In this document: positions 52,615-59,442 of the stretch, one piece after another | Numbering within the stretch: the stretch's first letter is position 1 | How the letters are laid out: each line of letters starts with the position of its first letter | DNA from: Solitalea agri | GTDB taxonomy: Bacteria > Bacteroidota > Bacteroidia > Sphingobacteriales > Sphingobacteriaceae | Assembly (NCBI RefSeq): GCF_023914155.1 | Contig: NZ_JAMWYS010000053.1 | Span: 244,056-308,055 of the forward strand | Direction of reading: 5' to 3' | Length of the DNA: 64,000 nucleotides | Notes under the pieces: generated by a model | Seen by the model: only the letters and a program-made list of their open reading frames with translations | Told to the model about the DNA's origin: nothing | Database searches by the model: none | Made by a program: the position numbers and the translations under genes

Positions 52615-53517
52615 TTAATGCTTATCCCGGATTTGTTGCAGGTACATGAAAATAGATTTAAGCTCTTCGTCAGTAAAATGGCCAATTGATTTCCATGGCA
52701 TATAATTATTATTCAATTCTTTTCCCTCAGGTGTTTTTCCATTTCTAATGGTGGCGATGAATGCCTGCTCGTTCCAGTTTCCTACATTTCCATCGCCGGT
52801 AATATTGGGTACCGGCGGAAAACCAGGCGCCAAAGGGCCTCCTCCTTTCATGTCGGGCCGGTGACAACCCTGGCAGCCCGAAGACAAATATTGCCCATAA
52901 GTTACGCCCGTTTTTTCTTCCAACTTTTGTGTATGGAGGGCACGGTGATCGATCTTTTCTGCAGGTAGTACGGTAACCTGGTTCATGACCATTAACAGCC
53001 GTCCTATCGGACCTATCGAATGAAGTTTTTCCTGCGAAGAGGCAACAGGGGCCAGTTGCTTGCAATAAGCGATCAGGTTGGCCAGGTCTTCATTGGTGAG
53101 GTTGTTGATCTCATGCGATGGCATCATAAATAATGACCTGCCGTTTTTGTCTACACCATGCCTAAGTACACGCAGCCAGTCGGACGTTTTAAAAGCTGCA
53201 ATTCCGCCATTGCCTTTCGTTAAGTTAGGTGCTGTAAGTTGCATTAGCATTTTATCATTCATAAACAGGCTGCCTTCTCCCTTTTCTCCATGACAATCCT
53301 GGCAGCTTCTGATTTTATACAGATGTTCTCCTTTTGCTATCGATAATGAATCGGTGGGAATGCTGATCGCTGCATCTGTATAGGAATACTGCTTTTGGAT
53401 CCGTCGTTGACTCAAATTATAGATAACAAGATAGGCGATTGCGAGCACCAGCAATAGGGAGATAATAGTGATCTTTGACCATTTCAGTAATTTCTTAAGC
53501 AGTTTCATGGGTAGCAT
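52615..53517 (-). CDS. Membrane-anchored dihaem cytochrome c
   Basis: The 300-residue protein has an N-terminal membrane anchor (about 13-33) and two haem c sites, C-Q-D-C-H near residue 73 and C-Q-G-C-H near 213. Each is in a cytochrome c domain with a Met ligand candidate further on (M-P-S-H and M-P-W). It would carry electrons on the periplasmic face. An alternative start is three codons in (53508). Its 5' end overlaps the 3' end of the next upstream gene (53495-54235), so the two form an operon. Confidence 0.9.
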   Translation of the reverse strand: MLPMKLLKKLLKWSKITIISLLLVLAIAYLVIYNLSQRRIQKQYSYTDAAISIPTDSLSIAKGEHLYKIRSCQDCHGEKGEGSLFMNDKMLMQLTAPNLTKGNGGIAAFKTSDWLRVLRHGVDKNGRSLFMMPSHEINNLTNEDLANLIAYCKQLAPVASSQEKLHSIGPIGRLLMVMNQVTVLPAEKIDHRALHTQKLEEKTGVTYGQYLSSGCQGCHRPDMKGGGPLAPGFPPVPNITGDGNVGNWNEQAFIATIRNGKTPEGKELNNNYMPWKSIGHFTDEELKSIFMYLQQIRDKH

Positions 53518-54235
53518 ATGGTAGTGAATGGTGAGGAGTATCAGCTGCTTGTTTCATCGATTTTTTTAGTAGGAATATCCCAATGATGATTGGCCATATA
53601 ATTCCAAGTATCAGGTATACGTTCATGCCTGCTTCGGATAGTAGAGTTAGGTTGAACATATTACCCAATGCATCCGATAAAGTACTTATTCCGGCAATAA
53701 ACGTTAGTACTCCCAGGCTCTTGTTTTCACTGTAGATCAGTTTGCCTAAACCCATCCACCATACAGCTGCAAATAGAACTTCTAAAATGTTCCACATACC
53801 CACAGTAACCATGGTTGTAATAGCTTTGAACAGGTTACTGATCATCATTTTGTTTTCAGGGTTAGCCGATGCATAATCAGTTAATAAACTGGGCCAAACA
53901 GCGGCAAGAATAGCTGCTCCAATGGCGCCTGTAAGTACATAGGCGCAACCCGAAAAAGTGATTAGCGGAGACCACGGTGTTCTATACCTGTATTGCTGAT
54001 GGAAATAGAATATTAAGGGCAGCAGCAAAAGGTAATAACCCAGCATATCAAGCAAATTGAACCATTTTACCAGTTGCATATTAGTTGCATACTTAATGGT
54101 GAGAGAAGGATCGGAGAATGCTTCAAAATGAAAGTTTACTGCCATCACCCCAACTAGCAGGCAGGCTAGTGAAAACAATCCGGCTACAATGCTAACTGCG
54201 CCAATTGCAAAGCGGTACTCAAAGAAGTTTTTCAT
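53495..54235 (-). CDS. Polytopic membrane protein (DUF4386-like)
   Basis: The 246-residue protein has about six to seven membrane helices with short loops and a His-rich tail. The pattern (R-F-A-I-G-A-V-S-I-V-A-G near the start; L-L-D-M-L-G-Y-Y-L-L-L-L-P near 60) resembles DUF4386-type proteins. No catalytic motif is visible. It is co-transcribed with the cytochrome c gene and overlaps it by about 20 bp, which suggests a related envelope or redox role. Confidence 0.65.
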   Translation of the reverse strand: MKNFFEYRFAIGAVSIVAGLFSLACLLVGVMAVNFHFEAFSDPSLTIKYATNMQLVKWFNLLDMLGYYLLLLPLIFYFHQQYRYRTPWSPLITFSGCAYVLTGAIGAAILAAVWPSLLTDYASANPENKMMISNLFKAITTMVTVGMWNILEVLFAAVWWMGLGKLIYSENKSLGVLTFIAGISTLSDALGNMFNLTLLSEAGMNVYLILGIIWPIIIGIFLLKKSMKQAADTPHHSLPYATHETA

Positions 54236-54517
54236 GTTGTTTTTTTAACAAAAATGGAGGAAGCGGCATTTTAATCGGTTAACAGATGACGACAAAAAGC
54301 TGATATTTTGCGCCAAGCCGGAAAATAAGCAAAGGGAGGATTTGGACAGAAAGTCAAAATAGCTATTTTAGAGCACTAAAAACCTATACGGGTTTACTAT
54401 TTAAATAAACAAACATAAAGACATATGAAATATACATGCACTCGGGGTGTATGTAAATACTAGTTGTGTGCTATTTATGGAAACCCTCAAATTCTGCATC
54501 TTTTTTGTAAAAAGAAC
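54236..54517. other. Intergenic region upstream of the DUF6438-like cassette gene
   Basis: The gap between the divergent membrane-protein gene and the lipoprotein gene has no ORF of note. An imperfect hairpin lies at about 54430-54453 (TACATGCACTC / GGGGTGTATGTA). The expected left attC partner of the following cassette was not recognised, which suggests that the AraC/cytochrome module replaced it. Confidence 0.4.
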
Positions 54518-54952
54518 ATGAGAACATTTTATTTTTCTACCATTTTCATTTTACTTACAAGCTGTGCGACAAAGCCACTTGAGGTTTCACAAATTAACTT
54601 TAAAGCTGATGCTTGCTTTGGAACTTGCCCGATTTTCACAATGACAATTATGGCCGACGGAACTGCGCATTATAATGCAAAAATGTATAACGAAAGACAA
54701 GGTGAATTTAGCGCGACCATTAGAAAATCACAATTTGATAGTTTGAAAATCCTCATAGAAAAGGCCAGTTTTTTCAATTTGAAAAATGAATATTCCACCG
54801 ATTGGACAGACCAACCAACATATACAGTGACCGTGAAGCTGAAAAATGGGCAATCGAAGCAAATTAGGGACTATGGGCCAAGTGGACCTGACAAATTGAG
54901 AAAAGTATATGATTTTATATTTTCACTAAGACAAAGTCAAAAATGGAAGTAA
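54518..54952 (+). CDS. DUF6438-like lipoprotein, cassette gene
   Basis: Start ATG 54518 gives 144 residues with a lipoprotein signal (I-F-I-L-L-T-S-C). The frame is open upstream to 54464 but without a signal. After the lipid Cys the sequence C-F-G-T-C-P-I-F-T-M-T-I near 39 and D-G-T-A-H-Y-N-A match the DUF6438 pattern (paired Cys, beta-rich). Function is unknown. Its stop is 7 bp before an attC site. Confidence 0.75.
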   Translation: MRTFYFSTIFILLTSCATKPLEVSQINFKADACFGTCPIFTMTIMADGTAHYNAKMYNERQGEFSATIRKSQFDSLKILIEKASFFNLKNEYSTDWTDQPTYTVTVKLKNGQSKQIRDYGPSGPDKLRKVYDFIFSLRQSQKWK

Positions 54953-54958
54953 AACAGC

Positions 54959-55092
54959 ACACAACACGCGCTATGCCGCAAGGTGCGGGCGATGTGCAAC
55001 TTGCAAAATCCACTACGTTAAATTACTTTCGTCACGCTGGACAATGGAACGGAGTTTTCTTCGCACCTGCGTCAAGTGCCAAAACGTTAGGA
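54959..55092 (+). repeat. attC site 3
   Basis: The left end is ACACAAC (54959-54965) and the right end CGTTAGGA (GTTAGGA 55086-55092). Inner arms include CGCAaGGTGCG (left) and CGCACCTGCG (right), which pair with one bulge. The inner segment TACGTTAAATTACTTTCGTC recurs almost unchanged in three later sites. The small ORF read through it is not a gene. Confidence 0.75.
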
Positions 55093-55173
55093 GCAACCGT
55101 AAGGATAATACAGATTATGCTTGACCAAAAGTATTAGCGAAAAACAAAATACTCTATAAATTAATTTAAAAGT

Positions 55174-55617
55174 ATGCTCAATTCAGAAATAATTACCATT
55201 ACTGTTCAAAATATAGAATACAATATTTTCGTTAGCCCATTTTCTTTGCACTCCAAGCAACAATGTGACTTTAAATCTGGAAAACTTGAAAAGCTGTTTT
55301 TTTATAATGGGTTGAAGGATGATGAATATGAGACAGGGCTTCAACAGACCTCCATCGACAAAAGATTTATTTCTGATAAATATATATTAAATTATGGTCA
55401 AGACTTTGAAAAGTACTATTTAGGAAGCTTCAATGTGGACTTTGATTCAAAGACTGTTTGGCAATGGGAAGGACATGCAGATACATTTCGTGAACAAGAT
55501 GCCAAAATTTTAGCTGAATCTCTATTCAATCCGAACTCGAGACGTCAATCCATAACAATGTTTACTCCCACTAAGCCATCCGACATAAACTTAAAGGCAG
55601 GCTATATGGATCTCTAA
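55174..55617 (+). CDS. Hypothetical soluble protein, cassette gene
   Basis: The 147-residue protein starts at ATG 55174, 82 bp after the attC right end. It has no signal peptide or membrane segment. Visible features are a beta-rich start (I-I-T-I-T-V-Q-N-I-E-Y-N-I-F-V) and several aromatic residues (N-Y-G-Q-D-F-E-K-Y-Y and T-V-W-Q-W-E-G-H). No family was recognised. It is followed by the strongest attC site of the array. Confidence 0.65.
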   Translation: MLNSEIITITVQNIEYNIFVSPFSLHSKQQCDFKSGKLEKLFFYNGLKDDEYETGLQQTSIDKRFISDKYILNYGQDFEKYYLGSFNVDFDSKTVWQWEGHADTFREQDAKILAESLFNPNSRRQSITMFTPTKPSDINLKAGYMDL

Positions 55618-55681
55618 CAATTAAATTGGAAAACAATTGCCTAAGTAAAAGTTCTGTATCATCACCAAAAATAAACGGCAG

Positions 55682-55813
55682 ACCTAACACCAGGTTTAAA
55701 TTATGCCCGGGTGACGTGGTTCATGTTCTGTTCTGCTTTTTATTTACTTTAGTACTTGGGCGACAAAAAAGTGCTTTCTATTCGGGCACAATATAAACCT
55801 GTAAACGTTACAG
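55682..55813 (+). repeat. attC site 4 (strongest inner pairing)
   Basis: The left box ACCTAAC (55682-55688) fits RYYYAAC exactly; the right end is CGTTACAG (55806-55813). The inner arms 55691-55709 and 55783-55801 are 19 bases each with 17 complementary positions (left arm CAGGTTTAAATTATGCCCG). The terminal loop is about 73 bases. Confidence 0.8.
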
Positions 55814-55849
55814 GTAACCGTAAGAACGACAATTCAACCGTTAATCGCC

Positions 55850-56287
55850 ATGTTAAATCGCAACTTTGTTAAACAAATACCTCTTAAATTGCCTATTGCT
55901 GCTCTATTACTATTTGCGTTTCTAGGACTTTCAGTTCAGTTTATTTTTAGTTTTTTAGCACAATCTCCTTATGGCAGACATCTTGGTTGGTTAGACTTTG
56001 GAATTCCTTTTTTTATTGCAATTTCAGCTATTATTATATCTCTGTATCGACTCTTTTTAAAATCATATTCATCTACTAAATATTCTAATGTTGTAATATT
56101 CCTTATTATAAGTATTCTTTGTTATGCATTTATATTCCAATTAAAATTTGTGTTGTGGACAATTCAAAAGGTAAATGAATTGAAAATTGGCGATTTTATA
56201 CTTAAAGGAACACCATCGTTTGTTGGACTTATTTGTATAATAATTTGGGTTATTAAACTTTTGAAACTTATAAAACACGACGCTTAA
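55850..56287 (+). CDS. Hypothetical four-helix membrane protein, cassette gene
   Basis: The 145-residue protein has four hydrophobic segments (about 12-33, 46-65, 78-97 and 118-137) with a basic C-terminus K-L-I-K-H-D-A. No family was recognised. ATG 55850 is 37 bp after the attC right end. The stop codon lies inside the left end of the next attC site, as is usual for cassette genes. Confidence 0.65.
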   Translation: MLNRNFVKQIPLKLPIAALLLFAFLGLSVQFIFSFLAQSPYGRHLGWLDFGIPFFIAISAIIISLYRLFLKSYSSTKYSNVVIFLIISILCYAFIFQLKFVLWTIQKVNELKIGDFILKGTPSFVGLICIIIWVIKLLKLIKHDA

Positions 56288-56413
56288 GACACGCTTGCCA
56301 CAAGCGCGGGCGACGTGCAACTTTGAAATCAAAACCAATTTAATATCTTGCATCACGGCTGACCATTAAACGCGGTTTTCTTCGCGCCGAACGGCAAGCC
56401 CAAAACGTTGGCG
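56283..56413 (+). repeat. attC site 5
   Basis: The left end CTTAAGAC overlaps the preceding stop; the right end is CGTTGGCG (GTTGGCG 56407-56413). Inner arms GCTTGCC (56293-56299) and GGCAAGC (56393-56399) pair perfectly, and GCGCG / CGCGC pair further in. The CCCAAAACGTTGG end matches attC ends seen in environmental integrons. Confidence 0.8.
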
Positions 56414-56421
56414 CCCATTTT

Positions 56422-56976
56422 ATGAAGATATGTTTCTCTATATTATTGATTTTCTTTTCATTTCATTTGTATGGTCAGATTGAGCCACAAAATGATTGGC
56501 CGAAATCAATTCAGACAAAGTTCAAGTCTATAGGTCTTCAAAAAAATGATACTGTCTTAGTTTATTATCAAGAGCTAGGTCCATGGACTGATCTTCCTGA
56601 TTCATGTAAAAGCATTCCTTCAGTTTGGGTTTTGTGGAAAGTTAAGGGACAATATCTTGCAATAGAATTATTGTGTGAATCATTAAAAACAAGCAATACA
56701 AAGATTATATCATCTAAACCATTTGATTGTTTTATAAATCACATTAAGGATTTTCAATTAAAAGATAAGTATTTGAAAAAGCATAAATTTTTACCTCCTA
56801 TTCCAACTGATGGCTCATGGGAATATTTAATTTTAATAACATCAAATAATTTAATCCATTTGAACCTTTCAGAACATCAACGAATAGATCCTATTTGGAG
56901 AAAGTTTGATTGGATAAATCCAACCCTGGAAGCATTTGATAGTACAGTTAAAGAATTATATAAAAAAGAGCGCTAA
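56422..56976 (+). CDS. Hypothetical secreted protein, cassette gene
   Basis: The 184-residue protein has a signal peptide (M-K-I-C-F-S-I-L-L-I-F-F-S-F-H-L-Y-G-Q). The mature part of about 165 residues has two Cys (D-S-C-K-S and L-L-C-E-S) and many Trp residues. ATG 56422 is 8 bp after the attC right end; the stop is inside the next attC. No family was recognised. Confidence 0.68.
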   Translation: MKICFSILLIFFSFHLYGQIEPQNDWPKSIQTKFKSIGLQKNDTVLVYYQELGPWTDLPDSCKSIPSVWVLWKVKGQYLAIELLCESLKTSNTKIISSKPFDCFINHIKDFQLKDKYLKKHKFLPPIPTDGSWEYLILITSNNLIHLNLSEHQRIDPIWRKFDWINPTLEAFDSTVKELYKKER

Positions 56977-57104
56977 CACACTGGTTTTGCGTCAGGCGGG
57001 CTGAAGTTCAAATTTAAAGCATCATGCCTCTAATAAACTTTAGTAATGAATTGAAACTTTGTGCTCGAAAACCCGCCCGAACGCAAAGCCCCAAAACGTT
57101 AACT
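56971..57104 (+). repeat. attC site 6
   Basis: The left box CGCTAAC (56971-56977) contains the stop codon of the preceding gene; the right end is CGTTAACT (GTTAACT 57098-57104). Inner arms GGTTTTGCGTcAGGCGGG (56983-57000) and CCCGCCCGAACGCAAAGCC (57072-57090) pair along almost their full length with one bulge. This is a textbook attC layout. Confidence 0.85.
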
Positions 57105-57139
57105 GCAATCCTCCCTATTTCAAAGGAATTGACTCCTTT

Positions 57140-57234
57140 GGCTAACATTTAGGGTAGGAATAAAAAATGAAAGTTGTGGATATAAAAAAAACGGTTTATT
57201 GTTGCATTAAGCCTGTAAATGAAAAACGTTAGTC
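57140..57234 (+). repeat. attC-like site 7 closing an ORF-less cassette
   Basis: The left box GGCTAAC (57140-57146) and right box CGTTAGTC (57227-57234) bracket inner arms CATTTAgGG and CCTGTAAATG. Between site 6 and this one there is no ORF; only a perfect small hairpin CAAAGGA attgac TCCTTTG (57121-57140). The next gene starts 8 bp after the right box, if the internal Met is used. Confidence 0.55.
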
Positions 57235-57242
57235 AGAAGCCT

Positions 57243-57998
57243 ATGAAACACCTTTGCGCCTTCCTTTTTTTTGTTTTAATAGTAAACTCAAAAGCGACAG
57301 CAGAGCAGTATGATAAACTTTTTGACGAAATCGTTAGTTGTAAGACTCTTTCGCAGTATTTAGATATTAAGGACAAATATTACTGTTTGCGAAAGACAAG
57401 TCACCTAGATCGTAATTTAGATTTTGGTTATCGCCAAATTATTCATGAGTTTAAATTTGATTATTCAACGTCCAAAGGCAGTTATTATAAGGGGGGCCAA
57501 ATATTTCTATTGGTCAAAAATGACTCAATTGTATTTGGCAAAGTAAATCAGTTGCATTGGAGAAATACAATAGAGAAAAGCGTAGAATTTTCAGTTAATA
57601 CATATTCTTTGACCCAATATCTCGAGCAACATAATACATACTACAAATGTAAATTGACTCAAAAGATGCTGCAGAAAGACCTTAGCACAATTTACTTTTA
57701 TTCATTTGCTTGTGGTGATGGATCGATGACTGGGCCCAAAGAATCAACAAAAACACTAAACTGGGTTTCATTTAAAAATAAATCAGCGTTGAATAAATGG
57801 CTGCGATCAACAAATTGTGAACTTCAAGCCTATGCAGTTGATGGACTCTTAACGATCAAAAAAAATGGGGATGATTTAACTTCAAAAGAAATGGAAATTA
57901 TAGAACATTTGTTAAATCGCAACAGCACAATCATAAATTGCTCTGGATGCTTGATGGGTTTAAAAACTCCATTAAGACAACTTGTAATGGGAGATTAG
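57243..57998 (+). CDS. Hypothetical secreted protein, cassette gene
   Basis: The ATG at 57243 is preferred over 57219: it gives a clean signal peptide (M-K-H-L-C-A-F-L-F-F-V-L-I-V-N-S-K-A-T-A), whereas the earlier codons come from the right end of attC-like site 7. The mature part of about 230 residues has several Cys, among them V-S-C-K-T and a C-terminal N-C-S-G-C-L-M-G-L that could bind metal or form a disulfide. No family was recognised. Confidence 0.65.
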   Translation: MKHLCAFLFFVLIVNSKATAEQYDKLFDEIVSCKTLSQYLDIKDKYYCLRKTSHLDRNLDFGYRQIIHEFKFDYSTSKGSYYKGGQIFLLVKNDSIVFGKVNQLHWRNTIEKSVEFSVNTYSLTQYLEQHNTYYKCKLTQKMLQKDLSTIYFYSFACGDGSMTGPKESTKTLNWVSFKNKSALNKWLRSTNCELQAYAVDGLLTIKKNGDDLTSKEMEIIEHLLNRNSTIINCSGCLMGLKTPLRQLVMGD

Positions 57999-58106
57999 GC
58001 CTGCAGATGTGCAACTTCTAAATTCTACTACCTTAAATTACTTTCGTCACGCTGGACAATGGAACGTAACTTTCTTCGCACCTGCGTCAAGCGCTATTCG
58101 TTATAA
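57999..58106 (+). repeat. attC site 8 (left arm truncated)
   Basis: The right part copies site 3/site 9 (shared inner segment, then CGCACCTGCGTCAAGCGC, then CGTTATAA at 58099-58106). The left arm lacks the CACGCGCTATGCC segment, so the site may be defective for recombination. The ORF that reads through it has no independent support. Confidence 0.65.
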
Positions 58107-58131
58107 GCCATTTTTGAAATCCGCAAATTCA

Positions 58132-58482
58132 ATGCTCAAACGACTTTTATTAGCAGTTTCAATTCTAGGACTTCTGTCCTGCAATCATAATATTAAGTTT
58201 GAAAAAATAGCTTGGTCAACAAAGGATGACGTCTTGCCTTGTGCTTGCCGTGAGCAAATGCTTAAAGATTTAACGGCGCACTATAAATTGGTTGGACTAA
58301 CGACTCAAGAATTGAAAAATCTTTTAGGAGAAGCGGATTTTACCGACAGTAATCTAGTATCATATGATATTATCATTGATTATGAACACGACATAGATCC
58401 CGTATATATAAAAAGATTGGACTTCGAATTAAGCAAAGACTATACTGTAAAAACATACCAAATACATGAATGGAAAAAGTAA
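58132..58482 (+). CDS. BamE/SmpA-like lipoprotein, cassette gene
   Basis: ATG 58132 starts a lipoprotein (L-L-L-A-V-S-I-L-G-L-L-S-C, Cys near 18); the longer frame from 58009 is translated attC. The 116-residue product has the BamE/SmpA-OmlA pattern R-E-Q-M-L-K-D-L near 40, L-T-T-Q-E-L-K-N-L-L-G-E-A-D-F near 55 and a beta hairpin after it. BamE-like domains are found in envelope proteins, including small secreted ones unrelated to outer-membrane assembly. The exact function is unknown. Confidence 0.65.
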   Translation: MLKRLLLAVSILGLLSCNHNIKFEKIAWSTKDDVLPCACREQMLKDLTAHYKLVGLTTQELKNLLGEADFTDSNLVSYDIIIDYEHDIDPVYIKRLDFELSKDYTVKTYQIHEWKK

Positions 58483-58488
58483 AACGGC

Positions 58489-58620
58489 TTATAACACGCG
58501 CTATGCCACAAGTGCGTGAGATGTGCAACTTGCAAATTCCACTACGTTAAATTACTTTCGTCATGCTGGACAATGGAACGGAACTTTCTTCGCACCTGCG
58601 TCAAGCGCTATCCGTTAGTG
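58489..58620 (+). repeat. attC site 9
   Basis: The left end TTATAACACGCGC resembles the TATAACAAACGC start of Vibrio attC repeats; the right end is CGTTAGTG (GTTAGTG 58614-58620). Inner arms (GCGCTATGCC... and ...TCAAGCGC, plus GTGCG / CGCAC) pair. The site is a near copy of site 3. Confidence 0.78.
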
Positions 58621-58650
58621 GCAATGGTAAAAAACCAGCAATAATTGAAA

Positions 58651-59034
58651 ATGAAACTACAATTTGCCTTTATTTTATTGATTGTATCTATTAGGGGCCT
58701 AAGTCACACACCTAAAGATTTGGGTCTGGAAAAATTTTCTGCTAAATGGAAAGCAGATTCTCTCGGTTTAAATGGTTTTAGAGCATCTAATTACAGTTTT
58801 CAGAAAAAAACAGCAACCTGGCTTATTAACGGAATCAGTTTTAAAGGTTTTACTGAAAATCAAGTGATAAAAATTCTAGGAAAGCCAACTCAGAGCGGTC
58901 ATCATAAAGAAGATAACGGTTTAATCATGACTTACATTGTCCGAAAAAAAGGAATTGCCCCGGAAATCAAATTGCTAATCTATTTCAATAAGAAAGATCT
59001 GGTTGATGACATTACAGAATCGACAGGACTATAG
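58651..59034 (+). CDS. BamE-like secreted protein, cassette gene
   Basis: ATG 58651 (the frame opens at a TTG two codons earlier) gives 127 residues with a signal peptide (L-Q-F-A-F-I-L-L-I-V-S-I-R-G-L-S-H). The mature part has the motif F-K-G-F-T-E-N-Q-V-I-K-I-L-G-K-P-T near 75, as in BamE/SmpA folds, followed by a beta hairpin. It is the second BamE-like protein in successive cassettes. Confidence 0.65.
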   Translation: MKLQFAFILLIVSIRGLSHTPKDLGLEKFSAKWKADSLGLNGFRASNYSFQKKTATWLINGISFKGFTENQVIKILGKPTQSGHHKEDNGLIMTYIVRKKGIAPEIKLLIYFNKKDLVDDITESTGL

Positions 59035-59049
59035 ATACTTGTAAATCAC

Positions 59050-59129
59050 AATACGTTAAATTACTTTCGTCACGCTGGACAATGGAACGGAACTTTCTTC
59101 GCACCTGCGTCAAGCGCCATCCATTAACT
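59050..59129 (+). repeat. attC site 10 (truncated, mutated right end)
   Basis: The shared inner segment and CGCACCTGCGTCAAGCGC are present, but the right box reads CATTAACT instead of CGTTA and the left arm is missing. It is probably inactive and marks the end of the array. Confidence 0.65.
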
Positions 59130-59145
59130 GCAATTTTACTAACGC

Positions 59146-59247
59146 ATGAACATTGAATTCAATCAAACCAAAGAATCACTAATCGAGTTTCATAAATACC
59201 ACTTTTGGACCCTCGATTCTTTAAGTATTCCCATAGGGATCACTTAA
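59146..59247 (+). pseudogene. 33-codon fragment of a cassette gene
   Basis: ATG 59146 lies 16 bp after attC site 10 and opens a 33-codon frame (M-N-I-E-F-N-Q-T-K-E-S-L-I-E-F-H-K-Y-H-F...). That start looks like the beginning of a longer protein, perhaps YcxB-like. It stops just before the large palindrome at 59256. It is probably a cassette gene cut short. Confidence 0.4.
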
Positions 59248-59255
59248 AGGTTAAA

Positions 59256-59365
59256 ATGAAACAGAGGTCTCTGACCGGCCAGAAGCACAAAAAAAGAATT
59301 CTTAGATTGGAATTTTCAAATGAGTTGAAATTTGGTTCTCTCGGCCGGAGAGTCCTCTGTTTCAT
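59256..59365. repeat. 110-bp imperfect palindrome (MITE- or attC-like)
   Basis: The arms 59256-59283 and 59339-59365 share ATGAAACAGAGG then CTCT and CCGGCC in inverted orientation, with two small bulges. A related half copy lies at 61384-61409 beyond the TPR gene. No GTTRRRY box is present, so it is not a typical attC. A perfect 12-bp palindrome CACTTCGAAGTG follows at 59370-59381. Confidence 0.6.
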
Positions 59366-59442
59366 ACGCACTTCGAAGTGACCGCTGCGCAACACTTCGA
59401 AGAACATGGGACTTTCTAAAAGAATACAAGGAATTCTCCAAA

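Larger units (their letters stand above)
49191..59129 (+). mobile_element. Integron-like gene cassette array (attC array without integrase in window; CALIN candidate)
   Basis: About ten small genes, on the + strand apart from one inserted module, are each followed by a 90-150 bp fold-back site. The best sites have an AAC-type left end overlapping the stop codon of the gene (for example CGCTAAC at 56971, ACCTAAC at 55682, TTATAAC at 58489). They also have complementary inner arms of 7-19 bp and a right end CGTTA or CGTTG. Four sites (54959, 57999, 58489, 59050) share a near-identical inner sequence, as attC sites of one chromosomal integron usually do. Genes are mostly secreted or unknown. Positions 51509-54517 hold a non-cassette module. 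No tyrosine recombinase (IntI) gene is in the window. Confidence 0.78.

Noticed and set aside
54943..55137. Small ORF after the DUF6438-like lipoprotein
   Set aside because: It is translation of an attC site. The related frame at 58009 reads the same repeat, which explains the resemblance.
58009..58131. N-terminal part of the long frame ending at 58482
   Set aside because: It is read from attC site 8; the lipoprotein start at 58132 fits better.
49191..59129. Prophage or ICE
   Set aside because: There are no structural, replication, conjugation or integrase genes; small independent genes with fold-back sites fit cassettes better.
59256..59365. attC site
   Set aside because: It is strongly palindromic but has no AAC/GTTRRRY end boxes; listed as a separate repeat.
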